Below, in pieces: positions 6,328 to 12,197 of a stretch of DNA of 13,865 bases (its first letter is position 1; each line of letters starts with the position of its first letter). The DNA is from Candidatus Stahliibacteriota bacterium CG08_land_8_20_14_0_20_40_26. Its GTDB lineage: Bacteria; Hydrothermota; UBA3073. The position numbers were made by a program, and so were the translations under genes. The stretch covers positions 1 to 13,865 of the forward strand of contig PEYP01000058.1 in assembly GCA_002774315.1 (NCBI GenBank). Direction: 5' to 3'. Below the pieces are notes generated by a model that worked only from the letters and a program-made list of their open reading frames with translations, was not told the origin of the DNA and did not search any database.

Positions 6328-7119
6328 ATGGGTATAGCAGAAGATTTTGAGAGGCTTACTGAAGATTTCGTTTCCTCTTACGATGAAAGGATGGCAGTGC
6401 TTAATGGGATTAAAAAAGATACCAGGGCATTGCTTGCAAGTGCACAGGATTTACTCGCACAATTTGAGAAGGCAAGAAATAAGATGGGCACCGAACTGAG
6501 GAAAACCTTGGAAAGAGATAATACTGCCATGCAGGATGAAGTGAAGCGGTTAATGAAAGGGTTTGCTTCGGAGCGTGACGCCATGGCTAAGGCTCAAAAG
6601 GACACTCTTCTCAAAGGAGTTGTTGAACTGAGGGACGAGGTTAGCACGATGTTGGATGGATTTACTAAGGCACGGGGAGAAATGGCAAGGGCTTTGAGGA
6701 GTGGTTTGGCTAAGGATAAGAAAGACAGGTCAAACGAAGTTGCCAGGCTTTTAGATGGATTCAGGCGTGAACAGAAAATACTTATAGATGAGCTAAAAAA
6801 AACAAATGCTGCTTGGAATAAGTTGGTTTCAGAGATGGCAAAGAAGAGGGGTACACCAGTAAAGCCTGTTGTGAAGCCAAGGCCACCAAAGCCGAAAGTT
6901 GAAGAGAAAGTGGTGCCAGAAGTAGAGGAAGTAAAGCCTGAGGAGACACTTGAAGAGGGTATACTCAGAATAGTTAATTCCAATCCCGACGGAATAGTAC
7001 TACGAGACATTGGCGATTCTTTAGGGCTTGCTCCCATAAGATTAGCACGGACTATCAAAGCATTGGTAGACGAAGGTAAAATCAGGAAAGAAGATAATCT
7101 ATACTATCCTGTGGAGTAA
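6328..7119 (+). CDS. GvpC-like protein: five ~33-residue repeats plus C-terminal winged helix
   Basis: 263 residues. Residues 10-173 consist of consecutive repeats of 32, 33, 33, 33 and 33 residues, each opening with a hydrophobic pair, two residues and Phe: LTEDF (10), LLAQF (42), LMKGF (75), MLDGF (108), LLDGF (141). Repeats of 33 residues are the defining feature of cyanobacterial GvpC, the helical protein that wraps and stiffens the vesicle. This match rests on period and gene position, not on recognised sequence identity. A Pro/Lys/Val/Glu-rich linker (174-205) leads to a winged-helix-like domain (about 206-263) with ILRIVNSNPDGIVLRDIGDS and LGLAPIRLARTIKALVDEGK. The start at 6328 has an AAGGAGG site; the in-frame ATG at 6295 has none. 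A winged helix on a structural vesicle protein is unexpected: it may bind protein or DNA. Confidence 0.7.
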   Translation: MGIAEDFERLTEDFVSSYDERMAVLNGIKKDTRALLASAQDLLAQFEKARNKMGTELRKTLERDNTAMQDEVKRLMKGFASERDAMAKAQKDTLLKGVVELRDEVSTMLDGFTKARGEMARALRSGLAKDKKDRSNEVARLLDGFRREQKILIDELKKTNAAWNKLVSEMAKKRGTPVKPVVKPRPPKPKVEEKVVPEVEEVKPEETLEEGILRIVNSNPDGIVLRDIGDSLGLAPIRLARTIKALVDEGKIRKEDNLYYPVE

Positions 7120-7124
7120 TCCAC

Positions 7125-7149
7125 GGAGTGAACCATTACGGTTCACTCC
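7125..7149. repeat. perfect 10-bp inverted repeat after the GvpC-like gene
   Basis: GGAGTGAACC (7125-7134) and GGTTCACTCC (7140-7149) flank a 5-base loop, six bases after the stop codon. There is no T-run, so it is more likely an mRNA stabiliser, processing site or dyad site than an intrinsic terminator. Confidence 0.65.
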
Positions 7150-7256
7150 ACGAAGGAACACGGATGTTGACACGTAGAATCACAGATTGGGTTAGCGATT
7201 ATGTAACTCAACCCCTGCCTACCGGCAATCAGGCATTAGGTTTGATATTAGTAATA

Positions 7257-7304
7257 GGGGACACAAGGATAAGTAAAAGGTACGCCTTTTTTCCTTGTGC
7301 CCCC
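7257..7304. repeat. long hairpin just before the coiled-coil gene
   Basis: GGGG-A-CACAAGG (7257-7268) pairs with CCTTGTG-C-CCCC (7293-7304), with an inner AAAAGG-TACG-CCTTTT stem-loop (7275-7290). It ends 13 bases before the ATG at 7318, where a Shine-Dalgarno site would be expected, and may limit translation or be an inserted repeat. The adjoining 7216-7235 segment resembles the CCTGCCTACCGGCA palindrome family. Confidence 0.55.
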
Positions 7305-7317
7305 TGTAACTCTCAAA

Positions 7318-7989
7318 ATGGTTGAAGATTTACGAGATACGGTCCAGGATATTCTCGTATCCTATGAGGCAAGGATAAGGGAGCTAAGCAATAAGTTAAA
7401 AGGAAAAGGTGTTCAACTTCTTGACCACTCCAAGAATGAGCGTGCCCTTCTAACCCAACAGTTAGAGTCTCTATTAGCAAAAAAGGCTCATCTCCGTAAA
7501 AAGGACTTTAGATTAATGATGCAAGATATTGAATCTTATCAAATGGAACATGAGAAGAGGGTAAGACAGCTTATAGAGGGTCTCAGTGAAGAGGAGTTGA
7601 GAAGGATTCAAGGGTTGAAGAAATCACTTGACCAAGGTGGGCTCTCTGAAGCCATTGAGGCAATGACAAATCCAGGAAAAGAGTGGCTGGTTAAAGAGGA
7701 ACTTGCCGAGTTTCAAAGAGAAAAGGAGGAGCTTTCCCTACAATTAAAGCGGATATTAGAGAAGGCCGATTCTTTAAGTATAAAGGATTTCAAAAAAGCA
7801 TTAAAGAGACTCAAAGCTAAAAAGAGAGAAGCTAAATCTAAGGAACAGGTAGAAGGTATTTTATTGGAGCACCATAAATTTCAGAAAGAAGTTAGGAAAC
7901 TACTTAACAATTTTAAAGTTCTTCAGTGTTCGATAGAAAAATTTTGGCAGAAGGAGATGTCAAAAATTAAAGGAGGTGAATTGAGATGA
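7318..7989 (+). CDS. coiled-coil protein of the gas vesicle cluster
   Basis: A highly charged, almost entirely helical protein of 223 residues with no recognised domain. Its N-terminus (VEDLRDTVQDILVSYEARIREL) aligns with that of the GvpC-like protein (AEDFERLTEDFVSSYDERMA), sharing the ED...T.D..VSY..R pattern, so the two may share an N-terminal docking element. The rest has several Leu-rich heptad stretches such as LLTQQLESLLAKKAHLRKKD and LSLQLKRILEKADSLSIKDF. The ATG at 7318 has no Shine-Dalgarno sequence; a large hairpin (7257-7304) occupies that position, and a GTG at 7297 is no better. The stop overlaps the next gene by four bases. It is probably an accessory or structural vesicle protein; the function is unknown. 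Confidence 0.75.
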   Translation: MVEDLRDTVQDILVSYEARIRELSNKLKGKGVQLLDHSKNERALLTQQLESLLAKKAHLRKKDFRLMMQDIESYQMEHEKRVRQLIEGLSEEELRRIQGLKKSLDQGGLSEAIEAMTNPGKEWLVKEELAEFQREKEELSLQLKRILEKADSLSIKDFKKALKRLKAKKREAKSKEQVEGILLEHHKFQKEVRKLLNNFKVLQCSIEKFWQKEMSKIKGGELR

Positions 7990-8423
7990 AATCTGAATCC
8001 TTACCTAACCTTAAGACCATACGCAATGTTAAAAACAGTCTGAGGGTTGGCAGGCTTCACACCAAAGGGATTATGACCCATAACCAGCTTCGTAAGCCTC
8101 CACAGGAAGAAGTCATTCCTGATGAGAGGGAATTATCCCGTGCATTAAGGCAGGAGGAGGCTCGATTCAAGAAGCAAGATTTAGCTGTGGAGCACGCTAA
8201 AAGGAAAGTATCGTTGGAGAGAAAGAAGCTCTCCCAAGTGGTTGCTAAAAATCAAGAAATTATGAAACTGCGTCAGAAATTGCAGGATGAGAGGTGGAAT
8301 GGTAGTAAAACTGCAAACTTAAAATCTATCCCAACATCTGATCCAAAAGCTAATAAGCCCTTAACTGAAACTGAAAAGGATGCGCCACATTCTAACTTTA
8401 AGAAGCTAAGAGTTGGATATTAA
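7986..8423 (+). CDS. basic hypothetical protein of the gas vesicle cluster
   Basis: 145 residues with strongly basic, Lys/Arg-rich ends and a central charged helix (about residues 45-98, from EVIPDERELSRALRQEEARF to MKLRQKLQDERW) that should form a coiled coil. No conserved domain is recognised. The ATG overlaps the previous stop (ATGA) and is served by AAGGAGGTGA inside the upstream gene, so translation is coupled to the coiled-coil gene. The Ser/Thr/Pro/Lys-rich tail after residue 100 looks disordered. An adaptor between vesicle and assembly factors is conceivable, but nothing in the sequence proves it. Confidence 0.7.
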   Translation: MKSESLPNLKTIRNVKNSLRVGRLHTKGIMTHNQLRKPPQEEVIPDERELSRALRQEEARFKKQDLAVEHAKRKVSLERKKLSQVVAKNQEIMKLRQKLQDERWNGSKTANLKSIPTSDPKANKPLTETEKDAPHSNFKKLRVGY

Positions 8424-8437
8424 AAAGCGAGAAATAA

Positions 8438-8752
8438 ATGGACGAGATAAGATGTGCTTTTTGTAATGGTAAGGGTTTAGACCCATTTGAACTCCTTTCT
8501 CCACTTGCAAAGTGCCAGGTATGTCTGGGTAAAGGCAAGGTGTTTGTTGAAAAGCCTGTAATAAAGTGCGCATTCTGTAATGGGACAGGTGTTTATCCTT
8601 ATGGGGTCAGGATAACTTGCACAGTGTGTGGAGGCAAGGGTGTAGTAACAGTAAAAGGGCCCACTAAAAGGTGTCCTGATTGTGGAGGTACCGGTCGTTC
8701 CTTTGAAAGCAAGCTACCCTGTCTAACATGTAAAGGGAAAGGAGTAGTATAA
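8438..8752 (+). CDS. DnaJ-type zinc-finger protein with six CxxCxGxG motifs (copy 1)
   Basis: A 104-residue protein consisting almost wholly of CxxCxGxG motifs: CAFCNGKG, CQVCLGKG, CAFCNGTG, CTVCGGKG, CPDCGGTG and CLTCKGKG. In DnaJ/Hsp40 four such motifs form a two-zinc hairpin that helps hold unfolded clients. Six motifs would bind three zinc ions. There is no J-domain or C-terminal substrate domain, so it cannot recruit DnaK in the usual way. It starts 14 bases after the preceding gene, in the same operon, without a strong Shine-Dalgarno site (AAGCGAG only). A paralogue lies at 10709-11095. A role in keeping hydrophobic GvpA assembly-competent is inference from the chaperone-like fold and the context. 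Confidence 0.85.
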   Translation: MDEIRCAFCNGKGLDPFELLSPLAKCQVCLGKGKVFVEKPVIKCAFCNGTGVYPYGVRITCTVCGGKGVVTVKGPTKRCPDCGGTGRSFESKLPCLTCKGKGVV

Positions 8753-8759
8753 AAATAGT

Positions 8760-8819
8760 AATCGGCAATCAGTGATCGGTGAGCGGTGAATGGATAAACT
8801 GATAACCGATTACTGATAA
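8760..8819. repeat. AATCGGT/ATCAGT-type imperfect inverted repeat, copy 1
   Basis: The 5' arm has AATCGGCAATCAGTGATCGG units and the 3' arm has ACTGATAACCGATTACTGAT, so the region folds back on itself. The same sequence type recurs on the other side of gvpN at 9782-9871. It occupies the whole gap before the gvpN Shine-Dalgarno site. Confidence 0.6.
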
Positions 8820-8848
8820 CTTCCGTTTAGGTAGAAGGGGGTGATATT

Positions 8849-9778
8849 ATGGCAGCTATAGAAGAGATGACAACAGTTTTGGAGCCGACTCCATTACCAG
8901 ATTTTGTTGAGACAAAGCAGGTTAAGGACATAACCAACCGTGCATTGGCTTATATTAAGGCAGGTTTTCCTATTCACTTCAGGGGAGTCTCTGGGACGGG
9001 TAAGACTACATTAGCTATGCATATTGCAAGCAAGATTCAACGTCCAGTGGTGATGATTCATGGGGATGAAGAGTTTTCTACATCAGATTTGGTGGGCGGA
9101 GAATACGGTTATAGGTTCAGGAAGGTAGTGGATAGATTTGTATCCCGTGTATTAAAATTAGAAGAGGATATGGTAAAGAGGTGGGTAGATAACAGGTTAA
9201 CTGTAGCCTGTAAGTATGGGTTTACGCTAATCTATGATGAGTTCACTCGCAGTCGTCCGGAGGCAAATAACATACTGCTCTCCATTCTTCAGGAGAAGAT
9301 GATGGATTTACCTGTTGGACGCGGCGAAGAGCCATACCTTAGAGTTGACCCTGAATTTACTGCCATCTTCACCTCCAATCCTGAGGAGTATGCAGGTGTC
9401 CATAGGAGCCAGGATGCACTGAGAGATAGGATGATAACAATAGACCTTGACCACTACGATAAGAAGACAGAGATTGCTATAACACAAGCAAAGTCTGGTA
9501 TACCCAAAAAGGATGCTGAAAAGATAGTGAGTATTGTTAGGAACTTGCGTGAATCTAACAAATGTGAGTTTGCGCCAACTGTTCGTGGCTGTATAATGAT
9601 TGCCAAGAGTCTAATAGTTCTGGATGGAAAGGTTGGGGCTGACAATAAAGTATTCAGGGAGGTATGTCAGGACATTTTAGCTTCCGAGACGAGCAGGGTT
9701 GGCTCCAAGACTAATCAGGCAAGAGTTAGAGAACTCGTGAGTGGTTTGATTGATAAATACTGTGGGAACAAGGGCTAA
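8849..9778 (+). CDS. gvpN: gas vesicle AAA+ ATPase GvpN
   Basis: MoxR-type AAA+ ATPase of 309 residues that assists gas vesicle assembly in the cytoplasm. The Walker A motif GVSGTGKT is at residues 46-53 and the Walker B motif LIYDEF has Asp130/Glu131. The family-typical GDEEFSTSDLVGGEYGY (72-88) and EFTRSRPEANN follow, with a sensor-1 FTSNP at 174-178 and the arginine-bearing LRDRMITIDLDHYD. All catalytic positions are intact and the length is typical for GvpN. In species where it has been deleted, vesicles stay small or are fewer. Start: ATG at 8849 after AAGGGGGTGAT. It sits in the middle of the cluster between two inverted repeats of the same family, which might mark a cassette boundary. 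Confidence 0.95.
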   Translation: MAAIEEMTTVLEPTPLPDFVETKQVKDITNRALAYIKAGFPIHFRGVSGTGKTTLAMHIASKIQRPVVMIHGDEEFSTSDLVGGEYGYRFRKVVDRFVSRVLKLEEDMVKRWVDNRLTVACKYGFTLIYDEFTRSRPEANNILLSILQEKMMDLPVGRGEEPYLRVDPEFTAIFTSNPEEYAGVHRSQDALRDRMITIDLDHYDKKTEIAITQAKSGIPKKDAEKIVSIVRNLRESNKCEFAPTVRGCIMIAKSLIVLDGKVGADNKVFREVCQDILASETSRVGSKTNQARVRELVSGLIDKYCGNKG

Positions 9779-9781
9779 TCA

Positions 9782-9871
9782 GGTTATCAGGTAATCGGTC
9801 ATCAGTAATCGGTAAAAAGATTGAGAAAGTGGGTCAGTTTTGTAAACACTGATAACTGATTACCGATAACC
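9782..9871. repeat. AATCGGT/ATCAGT-type imperfect inverted repeat, copy 2
   Basis: The left arm (9782-9806, beginning GGTTATCAGGTAATCGGT) pairs imperfectly with the right arm (9848-9871, ending GATTACCGATAACC) over about 24 bases around a 40-base loop. It is the same family as the copy upstream of gvpN, and neither copy encodes protein. Confidence 0.65.
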
Positions 9872-9892
9872 GTAGTTAGAAGGAGGTAAAAA

Positions 9893-10108
9893 ATGGCTTT
9901 GGTAAGAGTACTTTCTAAAATAGATGCTGATGGAAAAGTTACCATCCCGGGTAATGTCCTACGAGCCACAAGTATGAAAAGGGGTGAGACTGTCGAGATG
10001 AAAGTTACAGGTGTGAGTGAGAAGCATATTCTGCTCTCATCAAGGCGCTATCCAGCCCCTAAGCGGATTGCGGAGAAAAGACCCGGAACTTCGATTCCAG
10101 CAGGATAG
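9893..10108 (+). CDS. AbrB/MazE (SpoVT)-like swapped-hairpin protein
   Basis: A 71-residue protein whose first 50 residues (KIDADGKVTIPGNVLRATSM and the following KRGETVEMKV) match the SpoVT/AbrB beta-hairpin fold: xxKIDxxGKVTIPxxxLxxxxMKxGExVExKV. In AbrB and antitoxins this dimer binds DNA. The tail is basic and proline-rich (YPAPKRIAEKRPG) and may be disordered. An excellent AAGGAGG site precedes the ATG. No toxin gene adjoins it, so it is not part of an obvious toxin-antitoxin pair. In this setting it may be a local regulator of the gvp operon, or a fold reused for assembly. The second option is speculative. Confidence 0.8.
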   Translation: MALVRVLSKIDADGKVTIPGNVLRATSMKRGETVEMKVTGVSEKHILLSSRRYPAPKRIAEKRPGTSIPAG

Positions 10109-10120
10109 GATAGAATGATT

Positions 10121-10251
10121 AGAAATCCTAAATTCGAAACTTTAAACAATATCTAAATTCCAATTCTCCAATGTTCCAAACAAGTTTTTGAAATTTGTAA
10201 TTTGGGGCATTAGGTATTGTTTAGAATTTAGGGATTGGGATTTCGGATTTG
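10121..10251. repeat. large imperfect inverted repeat (AT-rich, non-coding)
   Basis: The left arm contains GAAATCC, CTAAATTC and TAAACAATATCTAA, and the right arm contains TTAGGTATTGTTTAGAATTTA followed by GGGATTGGGATTTC. The arms are complementary with a few gaps over about 40 bases, and an inner CCAAA/TTTGG stem is present. It fills the gap between the AbrB-like gene and the next, and looks like a MITE-type insertion; I see no transposase. Confidence 0.6.
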
Positions 10252-10272
10252 TTTTTAATGAGGGGGTGAAGA

Positions 10273-10614
10273 ATGCCAAAGAGTGTAACTGATATAAGGA
10301 GTTTACGAAGTATAAGGAGTATGCATACCACAAGGCGGCGTTCTATACCAAAGAGTAAGAGTTCTGCTTATCTAAATTTGTATATGTTACGAAAGGAAAA
10401 AGAGCGATTGGAGAAAGAGAAGGAGACTGCGGAAAAGCGTATAGCAGGAATTGACAAGCGAGTTACTGATATTCAAAAGGAGATGAATGAGTTACAGAGG
10501 TTGACCGAGCAAGAGAAGACCAAACGAGCCCCGTTCCATACAGAAACGGGGCGAGTGAGCAAAGAGTCTGTGATAGAAGATAAGAAGTGGAAGAAAATGG
10601 CTCTAAACTACTGA
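10273..10614 (+). CDS. short coiled-coil protein of the gas vesicle cluster
   Basis: 113 residues: a basic Ser/Arg-rich N-terminus (about 1-35), a long charged heptad helix (about 38-85, running from YLNLYMLRKEKERLEKEKET to VTDIQKEMNELQRLTEQE), and a basic tail. The sequence contains no known catalytic motif. The start follows GAGGGGGTGA at good spacing. The composition resembles that of the 7986-8423 product (basic ends, central coiled coil), but I see no convincing homology. Given its place among gvp genes it is probably an accessory protein; the function is unknown. Confidence 0.7.
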   Translation: MPKSVTDIRSLRSIRSMHTTRRRSIPKSKSSAYLNLYMLRKEKERLEKEKETAEKRIAGIDKRVTDIQKEMNELQRLTEQEKTKRAPFHTETGRVSKESVIEDKKWKKMALNY

Positions 10615-10628
10615 GGATAATAAACAAG

Positions 10629-10693
10629 GTAGGGCAAACCTTTAGGTTTGCAAGGCTAACTTGCCTGACGGCAGTCAGGAAGCCTTGCCCTAC
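10629..10693. repeat. MITE-like palindromic element, copy 2
   Basis: Terminal inverted repeats GTAGGGCAA (10629-10637) and TTGCCCTAC (10685-10693) are perfect. The inner hairpin GCAAACC-TTTA-GGTTTGC is identical to copy 1 at 2943-3004. The centre also holds TTGCCTGACGGCAGTCAGG, a second common palindrome type. It is inserted between two genes of the operon, immediately before a Shine-Dalgarno site. Confidence 0.8.
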
Positions 10694-10708
10694 TGAGGAG
10701 AGAGGATA

Positions 10709-11095
10709 ATGGCATGGCAATCATATGAGTGGCGAGGAGGGAAAATGAGAATGAGAAGAAAAGGTGAGATATTACAAGGTGAAGTATTTAGTTGCGGTTT
10801 TTGTAGTGGGAGTGGTATAATTCGTAGGACTAAAGGGATTAAATGCCCAGTATGTAAGGGAGCAGGTGTTGTCAGGGTTCAATCACCGGCAACAGTATGT
10901 GCTTATTGTAATGGAAGTGGTAAGGTGCGTCCAAGGACTAATATTACTTGTACAGTTTGTGGCGGTAAGGGTGTTGTGAGTATCCAAGAGCCAATAGAGG
11001 TATGCAATCATTGTAAAGGGACAGGTGCTGAGCCTAACAGTAAACTACCCTGTTTGGTATGCAGAGGTAAAGGCGTTATAACTGTAAAGAAATAA
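10709..11095 (+). CDS. DnaJ-type zinc-finger protein with six CxxCxGxG motifs (copy 2)
   Basis: 128 residues, paralogous to the product of 8438-8752. The six motifs are CGFCSGSG, CPVCKGAG, CAYCNGSG, CTVCGGKG, CNHCKGTG and CLVCRGKG, in the same order and spacing as in copy 1. The segments CTVCGGKGVV and SKLPCL.C.GKGV are nearly identical in both, so a duplication is clear. This copy has an extra basic N-terminus (about 28 residues). An internal ATG at 10745 also has a good GAGGAGG site and would remove 12 residues; both starts are possible. No J-domain is present. It probably binds three zinc ions and may act as a holdase for vesicle proteins; this role is inferred. Confidence 0.85.
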   Translation: MAWQSYEWRGGKMRMRRKGEILQGEVFSCGFCSGSGIIRRTKGIKCPVCKGAGVVRVQSPATVCAYCNGSGKVRPRTNITCTVCGGKGVVSIQEPIEVCNHCKGTGAEPNSKLPCLVCRGKGVITVKK

Positions 11096-11112
11096 ATAAA
11101 AAGTGACAGGGA

Positions 11113-11157
11113 TTGAAAGAGAATTTAATAGATGAAAAAGAAGAGAATTCTCTTTTA
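11113..11157. repeat. inverted repeat before the winged-helix gene
   Basis: AAAGAGAATT and AATTCTCTTT form a 10-bp stem around a loop of roughly 20 bases. The T-run after it is short, so it could be a weak terminator or a processing hairpin between the second zinc-finger gene and the winged-helix gene. Confidence 0.45.
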
Positions 11158-11189
11158 ATCTCTTAAAATCACTGTTGAATAAGGAAGAA

Positions 11190-11462
11190 ATGCCAACGCC
11201 TGATGAAACTAAAATTTTAAGAATAATTGATGCTGAAGGTGGTGAATCCACTGTTAGGAAGATTGCAAGGAAGATGGGTCTGGACTCGAGTTATGCTAGA
11301 GTAATTCTTCAATCTATGGGCAGAAATGACCTTATAGACCTTTTTGGAACGGGTAAGGTGAGAATTGCAATCAAAGGTTGGTTAGCATTAGGGAAGCAGC
11401 CCCAGCAGGGAAAAGGTTTGCAAAGATATTTAGAAGACCGTGCTAAATGGAAGACTTTTTAA
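11190..11462 (+). CDS. small winged-helix protein
   Basis: About 90 residues. The region ETKILRIIDAEGGESTVRKI, ARKMGLDSSYARVILQSMGR and NDLIDLFGTGKVRIA forms a compact winged-helix fold: a helix, an HTH with the usual glycine turn, and a beta wing. It resembles the C-terminal domain of the GvpC-like protein (ILRIVNSNPDGIVLRDIGDS, LGLAPIRLARTI), so the cluster holds the domain in both fused and free form. The ATG at 11190 is preceded by TAAGGA, while the in-frame TTG at 11175 has no site. It may regulate the operon or bind the GvpC-like protein; neither is shown by sequence. Confidence 0.7.
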   Translation: MPTPDETKILRIIDAEGGESTVRKIARKMGLDSSYARVILQSMGRNDLIDLFGTGKVRIAIKGWLALGKQPQQGKGLQRYLEDRAKWKTF

Positions 11463-11496
11463 TTTTATAGTTGTCTTTGGGATCAATCTTTTTTGG

Positions 11497-11580
11497 AACC
11501 ACAAAGACCACCAAGCACACAAAGAAGGGATAAAAAGGATAATTTTATAAATCTTTGTGCTCTTTGTGTCCTTTGTGGTT
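11497..11580. repeat. AACCACAAAG-type inverted repeat
   Basis: The 29-base arms (11497-11525 and 11552-11580) begin and end with AACCACAAAG / CTTTGTGGTT and match at about 24 positions. They are built from ACACAAAG units, a widespread type of bacterial intergenic repeat. It fills the gap before the Hsp20 gene and ends just ahead of its Shine-Dalgarno site. Confidence 0.75.
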
Positions 11581-11597
11581 AATCTATAGGGGGGATT

Positions 11598-12095
11598 ATG
11601 GTAGAGAAGAAGAAAGAAGAGGAGTTTGGGTTCGGACTTGGAGGGCTATTCAAAGGACTGGGTGATTTGCTCAATCAGGTATCCAAGCTGGCAGAACAAG
11701 CGGGAGAGTTTAAGAAGGAAGGCGAGATAAAATTTGGCGAAAAGGTAAAAGGTATCTATGGGATTAACATACGCACGCTGGCAGGTGGTGAGCCAAAAGT
11801 AGAGACTTTTGGCAACATTAAGAAGACACCAAAAGGCCCAGTAGTAGAAGAGGTAAGAGAACCAATAGTGGATGTCTTTGATGAAAAGGACCATATTTCG
11901 GTGATTGTTGAGATGCCAGGTGTATCTGCTGAGGATATTAAAGTTGATGTAGAGGATGATATTTTGCATCTGTCTGCTGCCACAGGCGAAAGAAAATACT
12001 CAAAAGAAGTCCTCCTTCCTCCTAAGGTTAAAGGCGAACCTGAGATTGCTTATAAGAATGGGATATTGGAAATTAAATTGAAAAAAATGTCGTGA
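11598..12095 (+). CDS. gvpH: Hsp20/alpha-crystallin protein, GvpH-like
   Basis: Small heat-shock protein of 165 residues. The N-terminal region is rich in Gly/Phe/Leu (FGFGLGGLFKGLGDLLNQV) and amphipathic, and contains YGINIRTL.G near residues 54-63, as in GvpH-type proteins of gas vesicle clusters. The alpha-crystallin domain (about 87-163) has DVFDEKDHISVIVEMPGVSA, EDIKVDVEDDILHLSA and the closing NGILEIKLKK. GvpH in haloarchaea interacts with other Gvp proteins and is thought to prevent aggregation. The start at 11598 follows AGGGGGGA. It is the last gvp-type gene before the second four-helix-bundle insertion. A general Hsp20 is possible, but the N-terminus and context favour GvpH. Confidence 0.88.
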   Translation: MVEKKKEEEFGFGLGGLFKGLGDLLNQVSKLAEQAGEFKKEGEIKFGEKVKGIYGINIRTLAGGEPKVETFGNIKKTPKGPVVEEVREPIVDVFDEKDHISVIVEMPGVSAEDIKVDVEDDILHLSAATGERKYSKEVLLPPKVKGEPEIAYKNGILEIKLKKMS

Positions 12096-12190
12096 GTCGT
12101 GGGTTATGAGTTGTGAGTTATGGGTTATAAGTCACACACAACGCAGGACACATAACACAAGATATAGAACTCAAGACACATATCGCAAGG
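12096..12190. repeat. low-complexity flank of the second four-helix-bundle insertion
   Basis: GTGAGTTATGGGTTAT-type units are followed by their rough complement, ACACATAACACAAG-type units. It contains the 19-base CAGGACACATAACACAAGA (12144-12162) that is repeated exactly on the other side of the gene at 12570-12588. Confidence 0.6.
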
Positions 12191-12197
12191 GGTCAGA

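Noticed and set aside
6378..7058. Long minus-strand open frames opposite the GvpC-like gene
   Set aside because: They are Ser/Leu/Phe-rich complements of a Lys/Glu/Ala-rich coding strand and have no start signals.
7125..7149. Intrinsic terminator after the GvpC-like gene
   Set aside because: The stem is strong, but no T-run follows and the operon continues in the same direction.
9893..10614. Toxin-antitoxin pair (AbrB-like plus following gene)
   Set aside because: The downstream product is a coiled coil with no PIN, MazF or other toxin feature, and a large repeat separates the two genes.
11646..11983. Minus-strand open frames opposite the Hsp20 gene
   Set aside because: The plus-strand Hsp20 match is unambiguous, and the opposite frames show only Ser/Thr- or Tyr/Leu-rich noise.
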